Part shown: in pieces, positions 10,817-22,175 of the stretch | Numbering within the stretch: position 1 is the stretch's first letter | Layout of the letters: every line of letters begins with the position of its first letter | Assembly (NCBI GenBank): GCA_010405405.1 | Contig: MU004231.1 | Location: 2,061,860-2,125,859 of the forward strand | From: Microthyrium microscopicum | Lineage: Eukaryota; Ascomycota; Dothideomycetes; Microthyriales; Microthyriaceae | Reading direction: 5' to 3' | DNA length: 64,000 nt | Translations under genes and position numbers: made by a program | The notes under the pieces: model-generated | Databases searched by the model: none | What the model was told of the DNA's origin: nothing | Seen by the model: only the letters and a program-made list of their open reading frames with translations

Positions 10817-12525
10817 ATGATGGACAGCTTCAAATCAAAAGAAGTGACGGTGGACACCGAAAAACATTCCTTGCATCCGTCATCTATCATGGAATCGCCC
10901 AAAGAAGCTGGAAATATGCAAAAGCAATCGCCGAAGAACTATCCAGAATCTGTAGCGTCCTCCATTCACGCATACGAAAAAGTTCCTCGACATCTCCGCC
11001 GCGGGCTTCTTGGGCGCTTCTCTCTAGTCCCAGAGACACCGACTCCAATATATTACCCAAGAAGTACTAAATGGCTTATCACTGCGACTGTTGCTTTAGG
11101 AGCTGCTGCCGCGCCAATGGGTTCTGCTAGCATCATGCCAGCGCTGCCAGACGTTCAAAGAGAGTTTGGGGTCAGTGCCACCGAAACAAATCTCGCGGTA
11201 GCTCTTTATATGCTTAGCATGTCTATATTTCCTCTCTGGTGGTCTACGTTCTCCGAGATATTTGGTCGCAGGACGATTTACGTCATCTCCTTCCTTTTCT
11301 TCGACCTCTTCGCGATCCTTTCCGCTGTTTCGAAAAACATGCCCATGTTGATAGTCATGCGCATGCTCAGCGGTGGTGGTGCGGCCAGTGTACAAGCCGT
11401 GGGAGCTGGGACCATTGCTGATATCTGGGAGCCCAAGGAACGAGGAAAGGCCATGGGCATCTATTACCTGGGTCCACTTTGTGGGCCGCTGATTGCACCC
11501 ATCATTGGCGGAGCTCTCACCAATTCGTTTGGTTGGCGATCAACTCAATGGTTTCTTGTCGCCTGGGGCGGCGCAATCACTATTGGGCTCGTCTTCATGC
11601 TTCCAGAGACGTTGACTGCCCGGAAAGCTTTGCCTGGTACCAGTGAAGTACGCGAAATCGACAAAGAGTTGGGAGAAGGAAACAAGACATCGGCGCTGAG
11701 TCGGGTGGTCTCAACACACAGCGTCAAGAATAAGAGCAGATCTTTCACGAAAGTTGTCAAGAGCTGCATTATTGATCCACTCAAGATCATTGCCCTATTG
11801 AGGTTTCCAGCAGTGTTCCTGACTGTGTTTTACGCCTCAATCACTTTTGGCAGTCTATACACACTGAACATCAGCATTGAGTCCACTTTCTCTAAACCGC
11901 CTTACAATTACTCGACCCTGATTGTTGGACTGTTATATTTGCCCAACTCAGTCGGCTATTTTTTCGGATCAATCTTTGGAGGTAGATGGCTTGATCATAT
12001 CATGAAGCGAGAAGCACGAAAAGCTGGCCGCATTGATGACAAGGGAAAATTGATTCTGCTACCAGAAGACCGAATGCGAGAGAATGCATGGCTGGCCGGC
12101 ATTGTCTTTCCTGCGGCCTTGATCTGGTACGGCTGGAGTGCAGAAAAAGGAGTAAATCTAGCGGTCCCAGTAAGCTTACTTTTTATAATACTCACGGAAT
12201 GAGCACTAATCAGTAACAGATGGTTGCCAATTTCTTCTTTGGCCTCGGTAGCATGATGATCTTTGCCATGGCCACGACAATGTTGACTGAGTTTATGACC
12301 CGCAAGGCCAGTACAGGAATCGCAGTGAATAATTTCGTCCGCAATATCTTCTCATGCGTAGGTGGAGTGGTTGCAGCCCCTTTGATAAATGCCATTGGAA
12401 ATGGCTGGCTTTTCACAATCCTGGGATTAGTTGCGCTTGTCACTGGCTTTGTGACTATCTTCCTAATGAAAAAGTATGGGCCGAGATGGAGAAAGGTCAT
12501 GGATGAGAAACTGTTAGACTTTTAG
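10817..12525 (+). CDS. MFS drug:H+ antiporter, DHA1 (Qdr/Dtr-like) family
   Basis: Exons 10817-12169 and 12220-12525 (50-base intron, GTAAGC/AACAG) give 552 aa with 12 predicted membrane segments. An 80-residue polar N-terminus precedes TM1 (WLITATVALGAAAAPMGSASIMPALPDVQ). Motif A appears as SEIFGRRTIYV. Motif C-like RGKAMGIYYLGPLCGPLIAPIIGGAL lies in TM5, as in proton antiporters. A long central loop carries basic and serine-rich sequence. The last exon has VNNFVRNIFSCVGGVVAAPLI, typical of the Qdr/Dtr branch. It should export small molecules or drugs from the plasma membrane; the substrate is not shown. The start is the first of two adjacent ATGs. Confidence 0.92.
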
Positions 12526-12928
12526 CTGCACTATCTTATCCACAATGAAAAAAAATCTAGCAATTCCCAGCATGCTTTTCAAGGGGAGAAGTGAGGTAGG
12601 ATTGTGGGTATCTAAATTACCAGGCCAATAGCCAATTTCAAGGTACAAAAAGAGTAGAAGTCCAGAACATATCAAGTAACCCGAGCGCCATCCGTTGCCG
12701 CCGCCATGACAGACAAAAATGTTTCAACTTACTCGGCCCTGTCAGCCTTGCAATCAATCCAATATAATAAGGTTCGTCCCGCGTCCCTGGTCTGCTTATC
12801 CATGTCATGAATCAATCGCCCAATCGCATTCCGTGCATATATCAAGAGCATTCGCACCAAGGCCAATGCATATTGTCATCTTCATCTTCACCCATGCCTG
12901 TACAACACGCCTTTACGCAGGCCAACAA

Positions 12929-13781
12929 CTAATGAGCACGCGACCAGCGTCTTCCGACTGTCGGCATCTTCTTAGAATGTCGACTTTCGCGGAATCTGTT
13001 CCAGCTGCGCTCGCGTTCGTCCCAATCAGCTGCTTGCGCGAGCATAAAGTCCCAGCTCATGCTTTCTAGTCGGGCGCTGCATTCAGGGTCGCGTCGCATC
13101 ATTTCGCGGTATTCACGCTGCTTGCGAGCTCGTTCGGCGGCGAGTGGGCCGACGAGGTCGGGATCTTCATGTGGGTGAATTGGCTCTGGTGATTGAGTAG
13201 ATGCTGCGGGTGCACTTTTGATGGTCAGAGAAGAAGGAATACGCTCAAGTGGCAGGAGGTGCTTACGATTGAACCATGATAAGAGGAGATGCTGCTAGTG
13301 TCTCGTTGATCGGCTCGATCATCGTCGAACTGGAGGTCGGCACAAGGGTTACCAACGAGGAGACGAGGATATCGACGGGATCTGTTCCTTGAGCACGTCG
13401 TCGCGCAACGTTCTCGTATTGCTTTCGGACTGGATTTTTGCTAAGGCTTGACCAGCGAACATCAAAGTTGCTGGCTGAAAAGGCATTTCTTGGCCGCGGA
13501 ACAAAGCCTGGAGCGTATGCTAGTCGTGGAAGACCCTGTGGCATCTGTTCACTTTGGGATCGTCCATGATTGATAGGACGTGAGGCCGATGATAACAAGG
13601 AATGAGTAGGTAGGCTTCGAGTCGTACTCGCAATTTGATCATAGGATGGTGGCGCGTTTCCTGAGTACGACGGGACCTCAGACGGAGCCTCAGACCGAAT
13701 AGATACAGTCTCTGGATCGCCAACTCGAACGTGTGGAGAAGGGGTATAGGGTGGAGGAGCCTCAACCGCGACTGCAGCCAT
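12929..13781 (-). CDS. Proline-rich protein with PPxY motifs, function unknown
   Basis: Exons 13267-13781 and 12929-13214 join to 266 aa through a 52-base intron (GTAAGC donor, CTGAC branch). The N-terminal third is disordered and Pro/Ser-rich, with PPPYTP at about residues 10-15 and PPSYDQ near 45-50. PPxY and related motifs bind WW domains, as in adaptors of the Rsp5/NEDD4 ubiquitin ligase. The C-terminal part (EPIHPHEDPDLVGPLAAERARKQREYREMM, then WDFMLAQAADWDERERSWNRFRE) is strongly charged and helical. No membrane segment or enzyme domain is seen. A role as a trafficking or ubiquitin-ligase adaptor is inference from the motifs alone. Confidence 0.75.
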
Positions 13782-14819
13782 GACTTAATGATAGTGCCGA
13801 AAACGCTGAATGATAGAGAGTATTTAAGGATAACAGTGGCCTGCTTCGGTGTAAAGGTGACTCTGGGCTATCATATACTTTGCTCTCGCTTGGCATATAC
13901 TTTAGACTTGACTTGGCCTGTTGCAGATATGCAACAGCAAGAGCCACGATGGTTGAGAGAAAGAGCGTGTCTCAGACGGCCAAGAAGAGGGTGGAGGAGG
14001 AGGTTCGCGTGAGAGTTTCCCATGGCAATAGACTTCCCCATGCGGCAGCCTAACCTGGACAGAAAGCAGGCAAGGCCGCAAGACAGCCCAGCACTGGCAC
14101 ATTTCGGGCGCAATCGGTCCAGTCCGGTATGTCTACAGTCATGTATCCTATCGTTTGATAGGTGCAGACAGCGAGCATGGAGCTTGATATGCAGCTAAGA
14201 CATGCCACACCTCTCGATGATCAGTCGTACTCATTCCTTGCGAAGATCTCGTTCTAGGCTATCTCCTCGAACCTCTGATTGTCACGAGCTGCTGAGAGCT
14301 ATCTATGACTCTTGGCGCGAAGATAGACTTTGGCGATATCAAGAAACAATGTCTACGAGGAGCAAGATTAATCTATCGCACAGGGGTAAACAAGAAACTT
14401 GGAGAACCAGCCGTGGACTTGTGCAGCCAAGGCAATCCGAAGGGCGGGGTTCCTTCAGCGTGCTTCTGTTGGGAATAAGCCGGATATAATTGTTTTACAA
14501 CTTAAAAAACTCAGGAGGTGGCAGTGTTTTGTTTGCAAAAACCTTTACTCCTCCTTGGGGTTGCCAACAACCTCCAACAGTTGCGTAGTATGACAGGATC
14601 TTCATGCAAAGAAAGCACTTGCCAATGGAGTCTGCCACACAAGGTCTATGACAAAGATGTGTCATTTCTATATATTCTAGAAAAGCACATCAATCAACTA
14701 CACCTTTATCATTTGGTGGACAATCGATAGACCTGAACATAACACCCTTTACAGCTCGATCATTTCATAACCAAGACCCGATTCTTTGCGATCAATACGG
14801 ATCGTCAAATTCGATGCAA
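13782..14819. other. Intergenic interval
   Basis: Several antisense pairs of short ORFs (13871-14113, 14202-14489, 14399-14730) have no family resemblance. A CA/CT-rich stretch near 13970-14010 produces apparent Arg-rich peptides and is not coding-like. The promoter of the PPxY gene should lie just right of 13781. Confidence 0.4.
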
Positions 14820-14905
14820 TTACTTGCTAGTGAATTCACAGGTACCATCGCCAACGCAGTCGAGTCCTTCACAGCAATGATCCCAGGTTGCACCTTTACA
14901 ACCAT
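14820..14905 (-). other. Seventh cysteine-module segment downstream of the poly-knot gene
   Basis: This segment lies behind a good acceptor (CATAG) and encodes C...CC...C...C with the same spacing as the modules upstream (GCKGATWDHCCEGLDC, then VGDGTC) and a terminal stop. It looks like the original last exon of the neighbouring secreted cysteine-knot gene. As the sequence stands it is not in continuous frame with the main reading; the 3' end of that gene appears disrupted by about one break. Confidence 0.6.
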
Positions 14906-15007
14906 CTATGCAGCGAATATTAGCGACACCATTGATTGCTATTCAAAGGAGACTTACAGCCAGGATGTCCACAAGTCCAGCCAGGTCCGCCAGTCTGGCA
15001 ACAGATT

Positions 15008-16674
15008 TCAGGGTCCTGTCCATCCGGGTCCTTTGGTCTGGCAACAGATGTCAGCGTTCTCGGTATCCAGAACCTTTGGGGTAACAGCAGGATTGTTGAC
15101 GGGGACCGCAGCTTTGACATACTCAATGGCTTTGGCAACGATCTTGTTGGGTAGAGAATCGGATTTTGCGGAGTAACAGATACCATCACTACCACACTGA
15201 ATGCCGAGTCCCTCGCAGCAAGGTTGCTTCTCAGTACAGGAGTCTTTGTAGGTACTTGTTAGCAGGCTCTGAGAAAAGCGAAGTGGTACTTACCTGCAAC
15301 CTCCCCACAATACTGATGTCCAAAGAATGGTGGGTTCTTGGCACAGTAACCGGAAGAAAGACACTGATTTCCTCTACCTGCTTGACAACAATCGCTGTTG
15401 GTCTTACAAGGTGCTTTGCAAAAAGTTAGCAAAACCCAATAATGTTGAGACAGAAAGAGTAAAGCTTACCATCGAGCCACCCACAGGTAGCTCCAGAATC
15501 AGCAGCCAGAATATCCGGAGTCTTTTGAGTTGTCGCGGCAGTATTAGTACGAGAAGAAACTATGACGGTTTCGAAACGTCGGTTAGGACTCGCGCCACAA
15601 CGACCAGAGTCTATGCAACTACCACCGGGACAGCATGGGTTGGCGAAATCACAACCGTCTGTGCAAGCAGGGTCAGTGAATGCTCTGAGACGGACACGGG
15701 TGATGTAGAACTTACCACCAATGTTTTGACAGGTAGTTGATTGAGCAGCCAGGACTACTGGAGCCTTTGGGGCCGTCGCGGGTGTATCGTCATGAGAAGA
15801 GACTTGAGCGATCTCGAACTTTCCGTTCGGAGGATTTGGCCCACAGTGACCATCTCTATTGCACCCAGAACCAGGACAGCATGGGTGAGCCCAATCGCAA
15901 CCGTCTTGTAAGCATTGGTTAGCAAGGTATTTGAGACGGAGACAGATGAAGCAAACTTACTACCAATGGGTTGACAATCTGCTTGAGCAGCTGGCTCTGG
16001 AACGTTGGCGGTCGATGTTTTTGCGACGATTTCAACAACCTCGCGCTTGTGATTGGCCCCACAGCGACCAGAAAGCACACAGCTGCCACCGGGACAGCAA
16101 GGCCGAGAGAAATCACAGCCCTCTTCACAAGCAATGGTTAGTAAAATAGTCTGCGTTGGAAACATGACAATTCAAGCAAAACTTACCGCCGATGCCTGCA
16201 CAGGATCCCTCAGCTAGAATGCCAGAAAGCTTTGGAGTTGTCGCAGGAATGTTGTCACGAGAGGAGACTTGAGAGGAACCGCTATGGTGATGAACAGGCT
16301 TATCGATGGCGCAAGCCTCTCCATCAGCACAGCGTTTGTTGGCGGTGGATGGCTTTTCGACAACCTCGATCTCAGCAATTTGAGGAGCACTACGCTTCTC
16401 GGTGAAATGACAGTGGTTGTCGTTGGCGCATGAGAGACCTGTACAGCAGATTTTGTAGATCCAGCCGGTGCAAGGATCTTTAAAGAAGTTGTCAGCAAAA
16501 TCAGCAATGGAGGAAAAGAAACTTACCGCCGTTTTGGCCACAGGACTTGGGTGCTGCGGGCTTCAGTCCGAAATCGTTTGGATTGACGGGACTAGTATCA
16601 GCAGGAACTGACAGAGCATTGGCAAGGCCAACTAGGCCGACCAAGCCAGAGATAGCAAGAGGGGAGAGTCGCAT
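15008..16674 (-). CDS. Secreted poly-cystine-knot (knottin-like) repeat protein
   Basis: Seven exons, 16527-16674, 16187-16477, 15961-16122, 15716-15904, 15470-15658, 15294-15413 and 15008-15243, give 444 aa. Residues 1-21 are a signal peptide (MRLSPLAISGLVGLVGLANA). Six modules follow, each C-x6-C-x5/7-CC-x4/6/7-C-x5-C, the spacing of an inhibitor cystine knot. Examples are CAGIGEGCDFSRPCC with PGGSCVLSGRC, and CQNIGDGCDFANPCC with PGGSCIDSGRC. Linkers are Ala/Thr/Pro/Val-rich. Every intron is phase 1 and falls between the first and second cysteine of a module, so exons are symmetric and can be duplicated without changing frame; exons D and E have identical length (189). A seventh module lies downstream; the 3' end looks disrupted (about one break), so whether it is translated is unclear. 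Function unknown: extracellular inhibitor, antimicrobial or host-interaction protein are all possible. Confidence 0.85.
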
Positions 16675-17218
16675 TGCAAATATCAGATGGTAGTAGGTTT
16701 TGATGATAGATTTTTGATGTCGAGAAGAGGATGTGATAAAGGTTGTGAAGGTATGTGGGATGAAGGATTGTGGAAGAGGTTGTGTGTTGAAATGATGGTA
16801 AGCTTCAAAGTCTTTTAGAGGTCCTTGATTCTGACGTATTCTATCAGGTTCACTTGTTGTCGTAGTGACTTTGTCAGGCAAATTAGCCCAGGTGACGTGA
16901 AACTGTCGCACCATGAGTTTAGCTTCCACTTTGTGCTTAGCTAGGCAACGGCGGTGACATGTATTGGAAAGAGCATCGCGAGGCAACGATCTGAATGAGA
17001 AAGAGCATTGGCGGCGGTGGTGATGGCAAATATAAAAGCGAAAGAGCCATGGACTAGCTTGACCTCAATCGGTATAGCTCAGCTCAGAAGGTCATAACCC
17101 TCCCATTGCACCGATTCAAATTAGATAAGGTATCATGACATCGGGAAAAATCTTCATGTCAAGGAGATGAACTGAAAGAAATGAATTGGAAGAACTGCTA
17201 ACAAGCAACAAGCGACTC
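16675..17218. other. Intergenic interval with a weak tRNA-like stretch
   Basis: The right-hand half (about 17070-17130) contains GGTATAGCTCAG and CCGATTCAAATTAG, which resemble tRNA A and B boxes, but no cloverleaf closes. The left half is the promoter region of the poly-knot gene. No gene is supported. Confidence 0.4.
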
Positions 17219-18620
17219 TCAAAGTGCCACTCCCCGCGCACTGATGCTCTGGTCACTGCTGGCGCTATCATTGAAGAAAGTAGAGTGCTGTTCAGGGGGA
17301 GTCCCAACGCGTTTTGCTTCTTGTTCTTGTTCATGTTCTTGTTCTTCTTCGATAGATGTTATATGCTCTACGCTGTCAGCAGCAGTCGTAATCCATTGCG
17401 TCTTTCCGCGCGACGTGTCTTGATTTTTGCCCGATACCGTCGAAAAGTCCCCAGTGTTGTCCGAGAGTTCGTACGAGTCATTAGCCTTTTTGCGACGCCA
17501 GCTACGTGAGCCCATTGAAACTTGCAGAGTTTCCTTGAAGAAGAGCTTCAGAGCAGGCGCTGAAGCGCACACAATGGCGAGATGTGATTCAAGTGCGAAC
17601 CATACCCAGGCTGGGTAAGACTCCCATGTCATATCATAGGTTGTGTAGTAGATGGGAACCGTGTAAACGATCCTAAGCACTCCACAAACACACAGGCTAC
17701 AAATGAGGTCAGCTATTATCAGATTGAACGAAGAATGTTCTTACAAAAAGCCGATACCAAAGACGAAACCCAAAGCTACCTTTTGTCTTTGCGGTACGCG
17801 AGTTTTCCAGAGAAGAACCGTCGGTAGTCCACATGCGATACAATCCTGTATAACGCTGAACACTGCAGCGATGGTAACGTTTAGACCTTCGTCAAAGCAT
17901 TGGTATTTTCCCATGTTAAGAGCGTTCCATTGAAGGTCGACTTGCATCCAATAAGCCTCTAGAGGATGACAGCCGACGAACAGGTTGATCCAGAATACGA
18001 AAAAGTAGAGGCCGACAAAGCCAATAGAGCCGTAAACGCAGTAGAGGAAGGAATTTGAGATAGTCCCAGTTGCCAGTCTCCGATAGAACAAAAGAATCGA
18101 AATCTTGGTTGTGACTGTGGAAATCATATACAAGGCCTCCAGAGCCATCGTCATCTGCCAAGGTTAGATACAAGGACGTTCGAAGCAAATACTTTATCTC
18201 ACCTGTCGACTTTTAACCAAAGTTGAATTCTTGTTGTCCCAGACATGTTTATCAAATCCATACAGTTTTTGTGCTGGTAATGAAATAAGTACATCGATCC
18301 GACTTCATGAGCGAGTTCACATACAAAGTCCCAAACATATTGCGAGGCCAGTCAATGGTAACTTTTTTCAGGGTTAGTTTTGAAAACAATTCATATTTGG
18401 ACTTGTCACTTACGAGGTTAAAAACTATAAGCGCATCGTCAATTCCAGCATTCTTCGTCATAATACATCGTGCCCACATGCGCATTCCCACCACAACATA
18501 CGCCAGCGGAAGAAGAATCGACACCAAAATCACGATTCCCCATCCTCTATTTGGCACATTCACAAAAGCCGGATCCCATGAAAAGATGACAGCCAAAGGG
18601 GGATGTAAGCCACCAGGCAT
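17219..18620 (-). CDS. Fungal rhodopsin-domain integral membrane protein
   Basis: Exons 18414-18620 (or to 18410), about 18203-18273, 17745-18154 and 17219-17696. The family hallmarks are present: an N-terminal TM segment (GWGIVILVSILLPLAYVVVGMRMWAR), GIDDALIVF, LYGFDKHVWD in exon 2, KISILLFYRRL in exon 3, then TM segments around CHPLEAYW and QDCIACGLPTVLLWK, and EYxxWVWFALESHLAIVCASAPALK-like sequence in exon 4. These match the fungal PF20684-type seven-helix proteins (not retinal opsins). The cytoplasmic tail has an EQEHEQEQE run. The exon 1/exon 2 junction is not resolved: the usual second-helix sequence before LYGF is short or missing, so this copy may be abnormal. Role unknown; some relatives are plasma-membrane receptors. 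Confidence 0.8.
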
Positions 18621-20858
18621 TCTGGAGTCGAGATGTCAACGATATGAAGAGACATACGCGTGAAGATGTGGATGCATTTATCCCTTTTTAAAAAGGCCCG
18701 AAATGGGAAAGGTTTATGTATACTACTGCGAACTTGACACTGACAGGGAAGCGCACCATTTTTTTGCCATCCCTATTTCTATTCAAGCCACCTTAGGTCG
18801 AGCTTACTCGCTTCATGCGTATTGGGGAAAGAGAAGCCGTGGTATGCTGGCCTAGCTCGCTTCAACTTTTCGCATGTTGAACCGATTGCGAGACGAACTT
18901 TCAGATTATGCCTCTTATCAGAGCTATTGGCACATCCTCCTGTCTTTGACAGCAGATTGTCACTTGATTTAGAAGAGAAATATTGCTTTTTTTGTGGTGG
19001 AAGAGCCTGGTAAGGGCGGAGATGTTTAAAGTGACAAGAAAGTACACAATGACACTGCAGGTTGGTACGCTAATTGGTTTAAGTTGCGTGACAAGTTTTT
19101 ATGTAGCATACCCCTAGAACTAGTGATCTCCAGTGTGGCCTGTCACTTAAAAAGTAGTCAAAACAGGGAATAGGAATCGGTCCGACTGGTTCAGCCATGG
19201 GGCGGATGCTTCGTCTTTCTGCCGGGGTTGAGGTCTTGTGAAAACAAATGAATGGAGCGGCACAACGCCTCTTCAGGCCTGGAATTTATACCCTCCAATA
19301 TACTTGGTAACATGTACACCTACTTGGAACTTGGTCAATCGCATCAAATCCAGCTTCAAACAGTCTGCCATAATGTCAACTTTGTGCTTTTGATCAAGTT
19401 GGTCGCAGAATGTTCATTTCCAAAATGTTAAACGAAAACCGCATGTTTGCAAGATGAGTTCATGGCGCATACCGTTTTTGTTATCAGTCTCAGCACCAGA
19501 GCATAGTGTAGCCGTCGAAGCCCGGATCGACAGATATCATAATCTACATCAAAGGAGCGAATTTGGTGATGCGCGTGTACAATCACGATTCTGGAATACA
19601 TACGAATGTACGAGTTGGTATCTTTCAAGTAATTCTTGTTATCTTTTTGACATCTGAGAGCTTCTATCGATTTTCAATCTCCAAATTGATGATCCTGAAA
19701 GGCCGACTTGACAACCTTTATAGCACTGATTCAGGTTGCGACATTAGCGTACCGAACATACACCAATCCGTTTCCCCTAGTTTTACGCTCTGTGCAGTAG
19801 TTCATGCATAAGTTGCCGGGAAGAACGAATACCGATCCGTCCAGCCTTATGGCGGTTCCTAGCTCTGAATATCTTATACGTTGCAGTCAATTTCTCTCAA
19901 TTTGCTGAAAATTGGAAGCTTTTACCGTGCCTACACCCTCAATCTTCATCGTATGCACATCGCCCTATCGTTTATCGAAGTTAGGCTTTCGGGATGGTCT
20001 TTCCGGTGAACTGAAAAAGCTTGCCTAATATCAAATGGTGGAGGTATTGGGTTTTGAGCCAGCATTGAACACGGCGTATATCTCCCGTTCGCAACGTTTG
20101 TTGGATACCTTTCAGGAAGTTACAGCTCAGTAATTCGTTGCACATTGATTTAATTTGACCAGTAGTGTCTCCCTCTTGGAGTTCAGTGGTCACATCACTT
20201 CGCTTCGCCTCGAATGCTGTGATCTTTGGGCGAACCGAGAAGAGCCGTAAAGATAAGTAAATTTTGCCCTTCAAGCACTTGGTAGACAATCAAGGATCGT
20301 CGGTTGTGGTCAGCGGATTTCATGTGGTTCGGAAGCACAGAAGGGACCACAGATCGGTTTGGTTATTTTTGTCGAAATTCGAACAGGATGTCACATCCAT
20401 CAAAGCAGGACAAGAACGGGGCAATTGATTTCGCACACAAAGCCTTCCTAAGCACGGCATTTAGTCAGGACTGGAGAGAATCTCAAGTAATAAAACAGTG
20501 CCTAAGAACAGGTTGTCAAGCGGTAACTACACCTTGTCACCAAGGTTGTGAGGATTTCTGGGCCGGTGACAAAAAGGCTTATCTACCTCTTGCTGTTATG
20601 ATTTGGCGACTTGGGACCGTAGCGGCTGCGAACCAAACACGCCAAAATATACGCTGTATTTTTCTAAACTTGTTATGCTTTTCGTCTATAGAGTATCAGA
20701 GACAGCGTACTGAATACAGTACTCCCAGACTCACAAAGCAGATTCCACCTAGCACAAATAATATAGACATTTAGTGTCCGACAAACCAAACCCAAATCTA
20801 AGACATAACTTCATACACATCATAAATCATGACAAACACCCTCTCCCACTTCCCATCT
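18621..20858. other. Gene desert (about 2.2 kb)
   Basis: ORFs at 19454-19811 (plus), 19981-20289 (minus, 102 codons) and 20304-20774 (plus, 156 codons) have no recognisable domain, signal peptide or splice partner. No terminal repeats or RNA genes were found. The right edge (20775-20858) is the 3' flank of the ARL3-like gene. Confidence 0.4.
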
Positions 20859-21621
20859 CTACCGCATAGAAGGCGGTCGATGCTCCTTATTCCACTTGAC
20901 CCTACTCCTCAACCACTCAACCGCCTCCTCCACCCCCGTCCCCGTCAGCGCGGAACAAGGCAAAACCCTCGAATCCCTCAACGCACCCCCCTTCTCCCCC
21001 TCAAAAACCTTCCTCACAAACCCCTCTTTAATCCGCACAACCTCCACACAATCCTCGCGATCCTGCTTATTCGCCAACACCAACAACGGCACGCCTTCCG
21101 CATCCGCATGCTGTAATACATCTTCCAATACCAGCCGACACTCTCCTAGCCGTCCATCGTCAACCTCCTCCACTTCCTCCCCCTCGTGCATGGCAGCGAG
21201 TTTCGCTAGGTCTGCGTCGCCTACATCGCTGCTATCAACGACGAAGACGATTGCGTGGCAGGACGCGTAGTAGGATTGCCATAGACCGCGGAGACTGTGT
21301 TGGCCGCCGACGTCCCAGATCTTCAGATACATGTCTGGGAGGGAGATGACGGAGAGGTTTTGACCGACGGTGGGGACGGTGTTGAGATTTGGGTGGGCGT
21401 GGGGAGAGTGCAGGGCTTTTATTTGTTCGAGGAGGGTGGTTTTGCCGGCGTTGTCGAGACCGAGGACGAGGATGGAGTATTCTGGCAGCGCATTAGCTTT
21501 TGAGAAGCATTGAGAGGAGTGTAAGATTCGAGGCCGTGAGGAGGCAGGAAGGGAGGGGCGTGGTGTACGTACCTTCTTTGCTGGTCGCGTGTAGGTAGAT
21601 GGCTTTCATGAGATGGTACAT
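20859..21621 (-). CDS. arl3: ARF-like GTPase, ARL3/ARFRP1 type
   Basis: Exons 21573-21621 and 20859-21481 give 223 aa. The N-terminus MYHLMKAIYLHATSKEEYS matches yeast Arl3/animal ARFRP1, which lack the myristoylated Gly2 of other ARFs and are instead N-acetylated and held at the Golgi by Sys1. The G boxes are complete: GLDNAGKT (G1), T in TVPTVGQN (G2), WDVGGQ (G3), NKQD (G4) and CSA (G5). DMYLKIWDVGGQHSLRGLWQSYY is diagnostic. It acts at the trans-Golgi upstream of Arl1 and golgins. A slightly longer frame exists upstream (to 21684), but the MYHL start matches the family exactly. An insertion rich in Glu/Val/Asp (EGEEVEEVDDG) between G3 and G4 is longer than in yeast. Confidence 0.93.
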
Positions 21622-22175
21622 TGCGACGGTTGAGGGTGTATTGGTGATGTAGAAGCGGGCATCTCCTTGATGGAACGGTAGCAAGAGTTTGTTGGATGAA
21701 AGAAACTAAAAGAGAGACTACGGTTGGTGGTGCCGTTGAAATCGACTGGAGAAACCTCTTCTCTCTGCCACGGTTTTGTTGAACATTCGGATTGGGAGCT
21801 TCATGTTGGGGATGAAGTTGTAGCAGAATTGGACACTTGTCTGTATATAGCCATAGATTACTGTAATTTTCACAAACGTAAAATTATACAGGCTCTCTGT
21901 CCAATGGAAAACTCCCAGCATAGCATACCAAGACCCTAGCCTCTTTACATAGATCAACTCTTCAGCATTTCATCGGGTATCATTTCAACAGTTCAAGAAG
22001 AGCGATGAACGATAGAAAGCTTAATGCAATGATTAATAGACCACCTCATAGTGGCTTGTTGGTTCGTTGCCGGCCAACATCTAATTATACATAGGATATA
22101 CTGTTTTTTACCGTTCGTACTTCATATTCACATTCCTTTGCCCTCCTCGCTCTAAGAGTCTAGAGCCTCCAGCCG
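21622..22175. other. Intergenic interval between ARL3-like and histidine kinase genes
   Basis: Promoter of the ARL3-like gene at the left, 3' flank of the kinase gene at the right. The short ORFs at 21718-21957 mirror one another and are not supported. Confidence 0.4.

Noticed and set aside
12719-13069. 116-codon plus ORF
   Set aside because: Antisense to the second exon of the PPxY gene.
17070-17130. tRNA-like stretch with GGTATAGCTCAG and CCGATTCAAATTAG
   Set aside because: No acceptor or T stem closes; at best a decayed fragment.
20304-20774. 156-codon plus ORF
   Set aside because: No domain or intron structure; long ORFs of this size occur by chance in a 2-kb desert.
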